From NCBI RefSeq assembly GCF_000219625.1, contig NC_018218.1, forward strand, positions 4,526,001 to 4,590,000: 64,000 nucleotides of DNA. The letters are read 5' to 3'. Every line of letters starts with the position of its first letter. Within the stretch, counting starts at the first letter, position 1. Positions 32,085-43,383 of this stretch are shown here, piece by piece. Under the pieces are notes generated by a model that saw only the letters and a list, made by a program, of their open reading frames with translations, did not search any database and was not told the DNA's origin. Source of the stretch: Zymoseptoria tritici IPO323 (Eukaryota; Ascomycota; Dothideomycetes; Mycosphaerellales; Mycosphaerellaceae). Position numbers and translations under genes: made by a program.

Positions 32085-32889
32085 TCATGTTAGTACCTGG
32101 CTCATTGTCGGGGCAAATATTCGACTTACCGAAGGAACGCGCTGCGCGGGACCTTCGCTCTGCTGGCTGGGAGGGGCTTTGCTTCTCTTCCGGCTGCTGT
32201 TTGCCGGCGGAGCGGTGTCGTCCGCAGGATCGGCGATGGTGGTGCTGGCGGTGAGGGAGGTGCCGCCGTCGCTGGGGCCCTCGGTGAGAGCAGGCGCAGG
32301 ATGTGAAGCGGTACTTCCGCTGCTCTCGAGCGCAGTGACGGTGTTTGTGGTATTGGTGGCCGTTGTGGCGCCGTCGTCGAGAGTGTCGTCATTGAGCGCA
32401 GCGCCCTCATCCTTCTCCGCATCGTTCACTGCCATGGAAGCATTCGCAACGACAGCGGCGCCATTGTTGTCCTGTGTCGCAATGGGAGCCCTGGCCGCTG
32501 GAGGGTCGATGTTCCCGTAGACAGCGAAGTGGAAGCGCTTTGGGTTCTGCCGGACTTTCTTCAGGTCCTGGAGATTGCACTCGCGCCTAGACTTCGGGTA
32601 CTGCTGCTTGCGCTCATGACAGACGGCTTTGATGGTATAGGCGGCGAGCTCCAGACTACCGGTGGTCTGAACTGCCCTCATAATGTCGTGCTTGTAATTG
32701 ACAGTGTACGTCATTTCATTTCGTGGGCGGTAGCCGATGGGGATGACGGTGCGGGTGCTGGCGTCAGGATGGTAGCGCGCGATGTATTCGTCCGGTTCGA
32801 GTCGAGCCAGTTTGTGCTTGCGTCTCTGGATGAGATTATTAGCACTCTTGTATCGATAACAGGGAAACCGCGCGAGTACTCACGGCCAT
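32085..32889 (-). CDS. Hypothetical protein with acidic low-complexity C-terminal half
   Basis: Exons 32884-32889 (ATG GCC) and 32085-32825; 248 aa. The N-terminal 110 residues look folded and basic: RRKHKLARLEPDEYIARYHP, GYRPRNEMTYTVNYKHDIMR, ECNLQDLKKVRQNPKRFHFA. The rest is a disordered Ala/Thr/Asp-rich region ending with SRKRSKAPPSQQSEGPAQRV, a possible nuclear signal. I recognise no family. The first exon is again only two codons and the junction ATGGCC-GTGAGTACTC resembles that of the four paralogues at 24-27 kb, although the proteins are unrelated by eye. Without the first exon the frame would start at 32714 and lose 37 conserved-looking residues. Confidence 0.65.
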
Positions 32890-33240
32890 GCTGGCTCGAG
32901 TTGCTGGAGAGAGTGTTCAGGATGAAGAAGGACGAGCGGACGAAATCTCTTCATGCAGACGCATTTCGGTGGTGGGGTTGCGTGCGGGAGCGTCCAGGTT
33001 TGATCAGTCATATGAAGCGGCGCTTGCCCGAACTAGGAAGGAACCTCTTGGCCAGCTGCGCAGCTATGAAAACTGCAGCTCAACTGTCCTCGAGATATGT
33101 ATGGTATGAGTGTCTGCTTCTCAATTTCCACGGTCGACAACCATTTGGTAGTCATCCGTTGGCCGGCAAAAGAAGAGCCCCGTCTTGGTTTTCCATCAGG
33201 ATTTTGTTCTGGGTCTGTCCGGCTTCAAATCCCGTTTGTA

Positions 33241-34500
33241 ACGTCCAAGGCAAAAAGTTCGATCAATTCGAACTCGCGGACTTTGTATCGAAAGGGCAAA
33301 AATCGAATTGCGAGACACTAGCTCATGGGGCGAACCCAAGGCATCCTCGATACCGCCTGACGAATAACTCAACGCAGTTGTTGAAACTTTGTTTGGTTTG
33401 GTACCGAATGAGCGTCCTCATTGGCTGTAGCGAGAGAATTCCTGTTCTTATAACCCCTCAATCGCGTTGAGCCGAAGTTTGTCCAGCTTGCGAACGGTGT
33501 CCGGAAAGGGGCAGGAGCGGCTGAACGCTAAGGTAGCGACAGTGATGCAGCGATAGTGCGCACTGCAAAACGTAATGGGCCACACACCCGAGGCTGGTCC
33601 CGAGCGCACCTCTCCATAGGCTTGCGGCCTTTGCATCGAATAATGGCAAAAGGTTTGAAATGGCAAAAAGTTCGACTTTTCGATCACTAGCCAACGGCAT
33701 GGTCGCTCTCGTACCATCGAACATAACTCGACAAATGCGCCCGAAGGAACATTGTTTGGTTTCACACCGCCTCGGTTTTACCCGAGCGCACGTACTCTGA
33801 TGCGTCCACCATTTCCTGCATGAGCGTCCTCATTGGTGGCAGCCAGTGAGATTTCAATTACATGAACGTTCATTCAGGAAGTCCCGGAGTCGGCCCGATC
33901 CCCGCGATGAGATGTCCAAATGAGGCAGGAGCGCGCGCACGTGAACGCCAAGACCAGACTGTAACTTCGGATGTGGCCGGCAGTCGTCACCGGACGGGAT
34001 GGCTTGAACGCTGTGACGGTCAACTTGTAAAACCAGCGCACCGGCGAGCGCACTGCATGGAGTGGGAGCAAAATGATCCAAAAGCCAGAAATCAAACTCG
34101 CGGACTTTGGATGTCGTAGCAAAAAGTCGAATCCCAATCGCCGGAGCGATTGACACCCGAATAACTCAACCAGTCGCGCTCGTTAGACTGAAAAGTCGTT
34201 GGCATGGAGCAACTTGGTTTGGTTTGAGACCGATCGCATGTACTTTGGTGCGTCCACCATTTCCTGCATATGAGCGTCCTCATTGGCTGTGGCGAGAGAA
34301 TTTCTGTTCTTATAAACCTCAATTGTGTCGAGCCGAAGTTTGTCCAGTCTGCGGATATGGTCCGAATGAGGCAGGAGCGCGCACGTGAACGCCAAGACCA
34401 GACTTTTGTTCTCGATGTGGCCAGGCATAAAGGTATGTCACCGGGCGGAATGGTTGGAACGCTGTGACCTTTGTCAACTTCAGCGGGAGAGAAGCGGTTG
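33241..34500. repeat. Three tandem copies of a 0.41-0.45 kb non-coding repeat
   Basis: Anchors recur in the same order three times. GCGTCCTCATTGG is at 33412, 33824 and 34274; GCAGGAGCG is at 33511, 33924 and 34371; a GCAAAAAGTTCGA-like motif is near 33247, 33663 and 34119. Copies 2 and 3 share ACGTGAACGCCAAGACCAGA and GCGTCCACCATTTCCTGCAT, while copies 1 and 3 share GCCGAAGTTTGTCCAG. So the copies have diverged or been partly homogenised. No coding frame is conserved between copies. Confidence 0.75.
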
Positions 34501-34684
34501 TTGCCAGAAGGCGCTTTCTTACATTGTAGGCCAACTCCAATATCGGCGTCATGAATCCCGTGATCTCGAGCTGCTGTCTCCGCATGCGCAAACAAAGGGC
34601 ATCAAGTATTCAAATGAGCTCCGGCCATCCTCTCGCGGCACCCAGATGCTCCTACGGCGCCCTTATCTCGGCGATGTTCGTCAA

Positions 34685-36187
34685 TCATCTCATCTCTTGC
34701 TGGCCATCTGTACCCTCAATGTGACCAGGCTCACGGAAAACGGCAGTCATGGCTTCTTCCAGCATACCCATGCCCTGATCAATCTCATCATTGGAGATGA
34801 TCAACGGCGGCACAAAGCGAAGAGTGTTGGTACCACATGTGATTACCAACAGCCCTCTCTCGCGGGCAGCTGTAATGACAGGCGTGGGGTCGCTCTTGAG
34901 TTGCAGTCCGAGAATCAATCCACGACCGCGGACCTCTTCGATGACATCTGGGAAGGCCTCGTGCAGTCGGGTGAAGTGTTTGCGGAAGCGAGCTTCCTTC
35001 AACAGAACGTCTTTCTGCAGCTCAGGGTCGGACAGACGAGACACGATGTAGTGTGCGAGTCTGCAGCCGAGTGGGTTGCCTCCAAAGGTCGTTCCGTGGT
35101 CGCCGGTCACAATCTTGGACGACACATCCTCGGTCACAAGAGTGGCTCCGATAGGATAGCCATTGCCGAGGGCCTTTGCGGTGGTCACGATATCAGGATG
35201 AGCCTCGCGCGGCAAGTCGGCATGAGCCCAAAGCTTTCCTGTCCGGCCAAGACCACACTGGATCTCGTCGTGGATGAGTACGGCACCAACCTCTGTGCAT
35301 CGCTTTCGCAGAGCAAGCAGGAACTCATGTGTTGCGATGTTCACTCCACCCTCTCCTTGGATTGGCTCGATGATCACACCGCATGTCTTCTCAGTCACGA
35401 GATCGTTGATGCCGGCAATGTCGTTGTAGGTGCCGTACTTGAAGCCGGGCAACATGGGTGCGAACGGCTTTTGGTATTTCGGGTTGGGAGTGGCAGAGAG
35501 TGAGCCCATGGTCCTGCCGTGGAATGACTGGTGAAAGCTGACAAGCTCATATTTGCTGCCATCTGGTTGTGTGCTGTGTCCGTACTTCCGAGCGAATTTG
35601 ATGGCGGCCTCGTTGGCCTCGCTGCCGGAGTTGCAGATGAACGCTCTTGCACAATCGAAGCCACCTGCTTCCTTGGTCTTTTCCACAAGCAATTGACTCA
35701 ATGCACCAGTCCAGGGGTTGTAGTACAAGTTCGATGCATGGACCAGGGTTTGAGATTGCTGGTACATGATCTTGCTCATCTCCGGATCGCAGTGGCCCAG
35801 AGCGTTCACAGCGATGCCGGCAGTGAAGTCCAAGTATTGCCTGTTATCAATGTCATACAGATAGCATCCTTCTCCTTTGTGAAATACAGGCGGAGGTCGG
35901 ACATAGGTCGCGACCATATATGGCGCATATGAGCTGACGAGTCGGTGGGCTTGCGAGTCGGAGGATGGATCGGGTGTTCGAAGAGCGGCATCTCTCTGTG
36001 GGAGGTATCAGCACATTGTCACGTCGTCCTGCCGTCGATCACGGACCTCGATTGCATCTTTCGCTTCTTGCGGGAGTGACGAAGCCGCCGTTGCTACTGA
36101 AGCGTAACCTCGTCGAACGGACTGCAGGCTGCGACTCTGCGTCCGGAGAGCTCCAGCAATTCGAACCGTACACGAGCGGACAGACAT
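34685..36187 (-). CDS. arg8: Acetylornithine aminotransferase, mitochondrial
   Basis: Class-III PLP aminotransferase converting N-acetylglutamate semialdehyde to N-acetylornithine in arginine synthesis. Two exons, 36047-36187 and 34685-35995, 483 aa. Exon 1 encodes an Arg/Ser-rich mitochondrial presequence (MSVRSCTVRIAGALRTQSRS). The 51 bp phase-0 intron joins KDAIE to RDAALRTPDPSSDSQAHRLV. The mature enzyme includes YMVATYVRPPPVFHKGEG, FICNSGSEANEAAIKFARK, SFHGRTMGSLSAT, PIQGEGGVN, LIHDEIQCGLGRTGKLW, and the PLP Lys (Lys321) in TTAKALGNGYPIGA. An ATG at 35917 opens a continuous frame but lies inside the conserved SYAPYMVATY segment, so the two-exon model is preferred. The 0.42 kb repeats begin about 185 bp past the stop. 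Confidence 0.92.
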
Positions 36188-38734
36188 CTTGGGAGGGTAG
36201 AATGTCAACAAGTGCTCGAAATGAGGTCAAGTGTGAGAGTGAGGAAGAGGTGAGGTTACTGTCGTTGGGGACGAAACTTTTTGCGATAAGGTGACGATGA
36301 CTCCGTGTCCGAAATCGGCGGGCCGCGATGATGGACGATGGATCCTCGCTGTAGATCTTCAACGTTACAGGCATGGCCAAGGGTCGATCAACAACATCAC
36401 TCTTCTGTACATCTCCGACCACATGACAATGCTCTTCGTCCGCTGATGGACGACATGTGCTTGTGCGGAACAGATGGCATGTCACGCTGGCCGGAAGACC
36501 TGGCGATATCGACGAAACTCTGTCGACGAGCACATACGCCTTGCATTGACGGACGCCATTCCGCATGAGGAGTCGCGCGTTCGCAGCATGAACTTGGGCG
36601 AACGCAACTGAATAATAGCGCGCTCTCTGCTCGAAGGCCAAACGCAGCTCGGTCCAAGTTCCCATGATTCAGTCAACCCGATACTTTGGTCTCTGGCATC
36701 TGGATTCCCAGGCATCGCTATCCATGTTCGTGGCCAACTCGCAAATCGCCATTCATCTTGGACCTCCGGACTAACATGCTACGAGAGTGCGGCTTTCATT
36801 GCGAGCAAGACTATGACAACAAGTCCGGAGACATCTTGGTCTTCTGCCTTCTCGAGCGGTCTATGCGCAACGTTTGTACAGCGCCCTTCGGCTACAGGTT
36901 GCCTCCTGAACTTTGGAAAGCACCGAGAAAACCTGCCGACATTAAGAGCCGACCATCGCTACCGCTCACTGACTACCCCGTACCCCATGTTTGAGTGACA
37001 ATTTAAGCATGGGCGAGACAAAGAGCCTCATTCACATCAACGGAGTGGCTGAACTCTTGGTGCGCCATTTGAAGGCCGGTGGCATGAACTAGTGAAAAGG
37101 CACCTTCCGGACCAAGAAGCGCTTGCAAATCTCTACTTCAGGAAACCGCAGTTTGCATTCTGCAACTTGCTCTCAAGTCACAAGATTTGCTGAGGTGTCT
37201 GAATCACACCGCCTGCTGCGTCGCCACGACACCGCAGAGATCTCAAAAATGAAGCCGAGACCACCCGAGGGTCGGAACTCGAAGTCCAACTGCTCGCTTC
37301 CTTACGGGTGATTGATGAGCCTGAACCTACCGTTCCACACTTCGATACTCGTACACATGTTGGCGTTGTCAGCGAACTATTGTTGAGCCGGATCCGAACA
37401 ATGCTCCCACCGATCGGACAGGCCGACGTGACCTGATCTTTTACGTTGCGCACCTCGGTGTGCTTCTAAATGCGTGGCGGCACGCGAGCGTAGTTCCGCG
37501 AGGTGCATGAGTGTCAGCGCAGAAATCTGGACCAAAGGGTGGCAGACTGACCAGTAACCACAAGCCTTTCTGCAAAGAAATGCCAAACTTTGACGGTTTT
37601 CCCCGCATTTGAGGCTTGGAGGAGACAAATAGGAGGTACAAGAGGCATGCGTCCGGCTTGTCCTGCCTGTATTCTAGTATTTGACACGAGCCTCGTAATG
37701 GACTGCGCGACTTCCCGCAAGAGCCGTTTTGGAACCCCGAGGAGGTTTGACTAGCCCAGACCTTGGCGCAGGAATAAGCGTCTGGGCAGACGGGACTATC
37801 GACACAACTCTCTATCGCTTTGATCAGTCCACTTTGACTGGTGCGGTACTCTGGAAGGCAGCTGAGAAGCACGAATCGCACCATCATCGACTTCCGACCT
37901 TGCAGTGTTCTGCATTGATGTTTGCTGCCACACTGACACAGACGGGCGGAGGGTGCCACGGCTTGCGAGAGCAGGGATGCAGCCTGTAAACTCATTCACT
38001 TCACTGGCGTCCACGCTTGAAGCTTTGCCATTTCCTTGTCGCTTGGTCAAGCAACGGCATGGCATCTTAACTGAATTGAGCAATGTTGCCCAGACCGGGA
38101 AGTTCCAAGAAACAGGAAGCGAGCGACTGGAGCTAGAATGTTCGTCTAGCATGCGGACCACGCGCTGGACACGCGCGAGAAAGCTAGAACGAGTCGCGGA
38201 CTGGCGAAAGGACAAGCGGAGGCGAGCGACCGGATCCGAAATGCACGGGAATCTGTACGGCGAGAGCGTTTGACCAATGCGAAGCCATGTGCGCGCTGAC
38301 CCGCCATTTGCCCGCCATGCAGTGTGGCTTGAATCTGGACCCAAAGACCACCAAGCTCCGCTGGAGTAATTAAGGTTGCCAGCAAGCTTCGAGGCTAGCC
38401 CCGGACTCAACCCCACGAAATCCAGTGGATGCACTCCTCACTCTGGGGAATACCTTCTGAAACTACATTTCGCGACGGTCTGGTCCTCGAAATGTGGCTT
38501 GTCGAGACTCGACCCGCCAACATCCGTATCCACTTCCCCAGCATCGTGTGATCGGGGACGCGAGATGGCTCCTAGGATTCTGGCCGGATCGGACAGGAGT
38601 GGCGAGCATGGGTCCACTCTCGCATTTGTACATAAGAACGTCGAGAATCCCCCAGGTTTGTTCAGTCCATCAGCTCCACTCGCCTTTCTCCCTCCCTCCT
38701 CTCATCACTACAACCAAGAGCTGCCTCCGTCAAG
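36188..38734. other. Gene-poor 2.5 kb interval
   Basis: Overlapping frames of up to 212 aa (37796-38434 minus) and 184 aa (37441-37995 minus) show no domain, no plausible splice partners and mutual overlap, so I do not call them. 38640-38734 is pyrimidine-rich and reads as the leader of the transporter gene. Confidence 0.4.
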
Positions 38735-40473
38735 ATGGACAACAGACACGACTTGGAGAAGACCGTCGAGGTCGGATACCTCGAGCGAACCGTCTCTGAT
38801 GAGTCGGTCGTTTCCCAGAACGAGGCCGCCATCAATGCCTTCACTCCTGAAGAGCAGAAGAAGTTGATCTGGAAGATCGATCGTCGCCTCGTCCTGACGC
38901 TTGGCTTCATGTACTGCGTAAGATCACTTAGCCATTACATCGTTCTGCGTCCGAGCCACGGCTGACCGTTCTTCAGGTGTCTCTTATGGATCGTACCAAC
39001 ACTGGTATCGCCGTCGTCGCTGGTATGGGTGTCGACCTTCAGCTGGCCAAGGGCTTCCGATACAGCACGATCGTCTTGGTCTTCTTCATCACATACGTCG
39101 CTCTGCAACCTCCAGCAACCGTCATCCTCCGCAAGCTTGGTCCTCGTGCCTTCCTCCCTGCCATCACTTTCCTTTGGGGAGCCACCATGATCACCTTCGG
39201 ATTCTTGACATCGTGGACACAGCTCATCCCCCTCCGCCTGGTCCTTGGAATCTTCGAGGCGGGCTTCTTCCCGGGCTGTGCTTACCTTCTCTCTTGCTGG
39301 TACCCTCGCTACGACCTCCAGAAGCGCTACGCCGTCTTCTACCTCATCGGCAGCATGAGCTCCGCCTTCAGCGGAATTTTGGCGTTTGGCTTCTCCAAGA
39401 TGGCTGGCCTCGGAGATATTGGCCCTGAGTTCGGACAACACTACGGTCCAACAAAGCTCAAGCCCAACGCTCCGAAAGGCGTTCTTCCAGGAATCGCTGG
39501 TTGGAGATGGATCTTCATCATGCAAGGACTCCTGACCTGCATTGTCGCCACTATCGGCTCCTTCACTATTGCCGACTTCCCCGAGAAGGCTGCTACCAAG
39601 ACCAAGGCCTTCGCCATTCCTTTCCTCACAGAGAAGGAGGCTGCCTTTGTCGTCGCTCGCATTGAGAAGGATCGTCACGATGCCATCGCCGAGAAGTTCA
39701 ACCTCGGAACTTACCTCCGCTGCGCCTGCGATAGCAAGATCTGGGGATTCGCCGCTCTCTTCATGTTGACCACCACTTCGACCTACGCTATCGCCTACTT
39801 CCTCCCGATCATTCTCCACGAGTCCATGGGCTACACTGCTTACACCGCTGAGTGCCTCATCGCACCGCCCTATATATTTGCGGCAATCTGGATGGTACTG
39901 CTATTGCCCACACTTAACCGCGACAATCGCTGACTTCGCTTCTAGTATGGCTGTGCCTGGTGGGGAGACAAGCACCATCTTCGTGGTAAGTACTTGACCC
40001 GCGTTCATGATGATCAATGGACCTCAGAAACCGTTTCGTGGTGCTAACAATCAACAGGACCTCTCATCATCATGAACGCTATCCTGGGACTCATCGGCCT
40101 CCCCCTCCTCGGCTTCACCACCAGCCCAGCCGCCCGCTACATCGGCGTCTTCCTCGCCACCACCTCCTGCAACGCCAATGTACCCACCATCCTCTCCTAC
40201 CAAGCCAACAACCTCCGCGGACAATGGAAGCGTGCCCTTGCCTCTGCCACCCTCGTGGGCGCAGGCGGTATCGGCGGTATCATCGGCTCGACCGTTTTCC
40301 GCTCCCAGGACAAGCCCGGCTACGTGCCTGGTATCTACACTTGCATCATCGCTTGTGCGTTGGTTGTCGTTATTACGTGCTTGATGGAGCTCAAGTTCTG
40401 GAGGGCGAACAAGCGTGCGGCGGCGGGAGGCAAGATCATCGAAGGTCTTGAGGGATTCCGATACACTCTTTAG
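38735..40473 (+). CDS. MFS transporter, anion:cation symporter (Dal5/Tna1-like) family
   Basis: Plasma-membrane permease of the group that imports allantoate, nicotinate, pantothenate and related organic anions; the substrate here is unknown. Four exons: 38735-38917, 38977-39894, 39946-39985, 40058-40473; 518 aa. The hydrophilic N-terminus is MDNRHDLEKTVEVGYLERTV. TM1 spans the first intron (LTLGFMYC / VSLMDRTNTGIA). Family-typical segments are MDRTNTGIAVVAGMGVDLQL, RLVLGIFEAGFFPGCAYLLS, WYPRYDLQKRYAVFY, GWRWIFIMQGLLT and FLTEKEAAFVVARIEKDR. Exon 3 is only 40 bp. The last membrane spans lie in exon 4 (LVGAGGIGGIIGSTVFRSQD, TCIIACALVVVITCLMELKF). Length and order are normal. Confidence 0.9.
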
Positions 40474-40898
40474 ATGTTGTGGAGAAGTAGTCTTATGATC
40501 TATATGAACGAATACAAGCCAACTACAGATGGCTTTGAACGAATCACTGCTATTGTCAGTTCTTGTCTCGTGTTTTACAAAGTGATGTCTGGCTTCCGGA
40601 TTTGGCAAGAGCGTCGGAAGGCCTCAAATTTCGTGGCAGGTACGAATAATTTTGTGTGCAGCCAGACTGGCATGTCCGTCCAGCATATCTTGCATGTTCA
40701 TAATTCTATCTTGCAATCTCTGTTGATCGATTCATGCTGTACATCTTCTCGTACAGAGCGAAAAGTCCGGAGTCAACATTCCAATGATTGACTTCTCCCG
40801 TGCTCTCGAGGACTCTGCGCTCACCACAATACTCGGCTCTGCGTTTCCGGAAGTGCAGCATATGCTTTCTGCTCTGAATATCTTCACTTCGAATACCC
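40474..40898. other. Intergenic between convergent genes
   Basis: 3' flanks of the transporter and of the Tsc13 gene; no other feature seen. Confidence 0.5.
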
Positions 40899-41929
40899 TC
40901 AGATAATACCCGGAATCATAGCAAATCTCTTCTTTTGGTACTTCCCAGGCAACTCCTTCCGATATCTCCTCTCTTTCTTCTGCGCCCAGACCGCCATCTG
41001 TCCAATCGCAACAGCGCTGAACACCACCGTCGTCCACGATCGCGTGATCAACACCATTCCCAACCACGCCAGTGCTTCAAACATGTAATTCGGGCAAGTC
41101 ACCCAGTCGAAACCCAGACCCTTCGGCACGCCGCGCTCAGTACCACCAGGGGAGCGAAGACCACGTAGGACAAGATGGGTGTTGAGGTTGCCGAGCTCGC
41201 CGATGACGTAGCAGGCGAGAGCGATGGGTGTCAGGAGCGGGTTGCTCGGTGCAGCAGTCGCGTGGGTGGGCGAGTAGATGAATGCTGCGATGAGCAGACC
41301 TCCCAGACCCCAGTAGTGGCCGGAGTTCTTGAAGATGTTGAAAGCGGGCATGGTGGCATTGCTGAAGCGGTGGACGAAGAGGGTTTCGAGTTCGCGTTTG
41401 AGAAAGTGGAGGAAGATTAGGAGGCACGAGAGGGATTGTAGGGTGGAGGGCTCGGCGGGAGCGTTGGAGTATATGTATGGTCGGAGGATGTAGAAGAGCG
41501 GGTGGATGAGGAGAGGTCCGAGGTATTCGATTACGAAGACGGTCCGCCAGGCAATTTGGAGGCCTGGGCATTGACTTAGTATGTTGTGTGAGGATGTCAT
41601 GTATTGAGGTCCAAACTCACCCAAGTCTTTCACCTGGATCGTGCCGCCATTTCTAAGACCCACGCTCTCAACCGTAGTCTGCTTGTCGTTCGGGACGAGC
41701 TTTCCATCTTCGGTGGTAATGCGGAGGCGATTGATGTCGAAGTTGGATTCGGCGGCAATGCGTTGGTAGAGGTCGCCCGTGCTGCCTTGGATGTAGATGC
41801 TCGTCTCGGTGGGCAGTTTGGAGATGCGTTTTCCTGTGGTTCGTGAGATTGATGTTGTTGGAGTGATTATGGTAGAGATCTGGAGATACCTCGAGGCTTG
41901 ACTTGCAGCGTCACTGGTTTGGACGCCAT
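40899..41929 (-). CDS. tsc13: Very-long-chain enoyl-CoA reductase (Tsc13)
   Basis: ER membrane enzyme for the last step of each fatty-acid elongation cycle, NADPH-dependent, feeding sphingolipid acyl chains. Three exons: 41890-41929, 41621-41833, 40899-41563; 305 aa, close to the usual 300-310. The start MASKPVTLQVKPR is followed by a ubiquitin-like N-terminal domain (KRISKLPTETSIYIQGSTGD, DGKLVPNDKQTTVESVG). The second intron is open in frame (57 bp, GTGAGT...CAG), so an unspliced reading would insert 19 residues between KDLG and LQIAWRTVFVIEYLGPLLIH. The steroid-reductase-type C-terminal domain has KRELETLFVHRFSNATMPAF, LRGLRSPGGTERGVPKG and FDWVTCPNYMFEALAWLG. Confidence 0.92.
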
Positions 41930-42940
41930 GACCGCGATATGGCAGAGGAGTCAACGTTGTTAAAGGAGAATGGATCTTTCAATGCTGAGGAAACATCTCA
42001 ATCCCTGTCATCGAGTTCGCATTGGCAAGAAACACAGCCGGAGCTCGGCCCGATCGTCAATGTCCAATGGAATGGGTCAAATTTTGATGACCTTTGGCTT
42101 GTGATCGATGCTCTTCTATCGTCGGCTTAAAGGGTACCTCACGCTGCCAATAGTGGTACTAGATACATATGAGAACTCGCGTGGTATGCACATTGATGAC
42201 ACTTCTCCTCTGCCGACGCGACCACGACGGGGATTCTCTTCCTTCCGCAAGGCCGCCCATCCACCGCAATCCAATAGCGGATTCCCAGCTGCGCGCTGAC
42301 CAGCCAACGACGCCATTTAGGCTCGGAGACGCCGACGTGGCCTGAGAAAAGTGTCCTCTTCTGCAAGCTCTAGACCTTGGCGACCGTCGTGGGTCTGAAC
42401 ATTGTCGTGTATAACTGGCCGGACAGACGAATCTCCTCCGTCCTCAGCTGACCCATTACGGTATCGGGTTGTTGCTACGGAGCGGCCTCTCCTTCCAGCC
42501 GCAGCTGGGTCGCTTCGCTCGAGATCCATGCATACGGCCTGCATGTAGTTCTACGGGGGTTTGGCGTCTTGTCCTGTGCTGAACTACCTTACAAACTACA
42601 AAGTAATCCATCGTCTTCTTCCTCCAATTGAACATCCGATCACTCCGACTCTCATTGACTCTTTCATTCAACTTCGAACAAATTGTGCACGCAGGTACGA
42701 CCTCACTCGTTGTGGTGGCTTCTTGACGGAATTGTAAGTACACAAAGTCTCAATGCTCCTGATCTGCCATGCGCCGGATACTCCTGCTCTGCGCCCCGCC
42801 ACGACTGAAACGAGAACTACTGGACTACAAGCCAGGCACTCTTCAAGCAATGACCTGGGGTTCACGCTCCAATGGACGACACATGGTTCAGGGTTTTTAC
42901 CTAGTGAAACCTTACAGCATTCATCACGAGCAAACATCCC
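41930..42940. other. Intergenic, no gene supported
   Basis: Short frames on both strands only. A candidate promoter region for Tsc13 lies at its left end. Confidence 0.4.
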
Positions 42941-43363
42941 ATGGCGTCAACGACCGCTGCTAAGCACTTCGGTCACTCTTGTCGGTGGTGCAAGCCGCCA
43001 GACAGTCGAGAAGTGCAGCTGCCTATCACGCTCGAGGATATCGTCCGCGGAGTCGATACTGATATCGGAGCTGGCCTTGAGGTTCAACTGAGATCCAGCG
43101 TTCGCTTCCTTCAATCAGAACCACAAGATGCTCGGGACAAAAAGCACAAGAAGCACCAGTTGTCGAAGTCGAAGTCGCAACCCGTTCGGAGACCGCGACA
43201 TCACAGTTCCAGCGACCATGCCGATGCCAGAACCCGATATGACAAGCCATTACCATCCCTTCCGTTCGATCAGAGCAGCTCCATTTACTCGGAATACCCT
43301 AAGCCACCGATTCCATCGTATCTTGACTTTGATTGCAGCATGTCTCTCTCTGTACTTTGCTAA
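42941..43363 (+). CDS. Possible small basic protein (hypothetical)
   Basis: A 140 aa open frame: MASTTAAKHFGHSCRWCKPP, then ITLEDIVRGVDTDIGAGLEV, a Lys/His-rich stretch (DKKHKKHQLSKSKSQ) and a Pro/Tyr-rich end. It sits directly before the Ppo start codon (43384). The composition is more protein-like than in neighbouring frames, but there is no recognised domain and the last residues (SMSLSVLC) look like read-through of non-coding DNA. It could also be leader sequence of the Ppo transcript. Confidence 0.3.
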   Translation: MASTTAAKHFGHSCRWCKPPDSREVQLPITLEDIVRGVDTDIGAGLEVQLRSSVRFLQSEPQDARDKKHKKHQLSKSKSQPVRRPRHHSSSDHADARTRYDKPLPSLPFDQSSSIYSEYPKPPIPSYLDFDCSMSLSVLC

Positions 43364-43383
43364 TAACCATTTCTAGACCAAGG

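Noticed and set aside
36188..38734. Open frames up to 212 aa in the interval after arg8
   Set aside because: They overlap on both strands, lack domains and have no supporting context.
40899..41954. 351 aa unspliced Tsc13 model
   Set aside because: It reads through an intron with a perfect GTGAGT donor and replaces the conserved start; the three-exon model has the family length.
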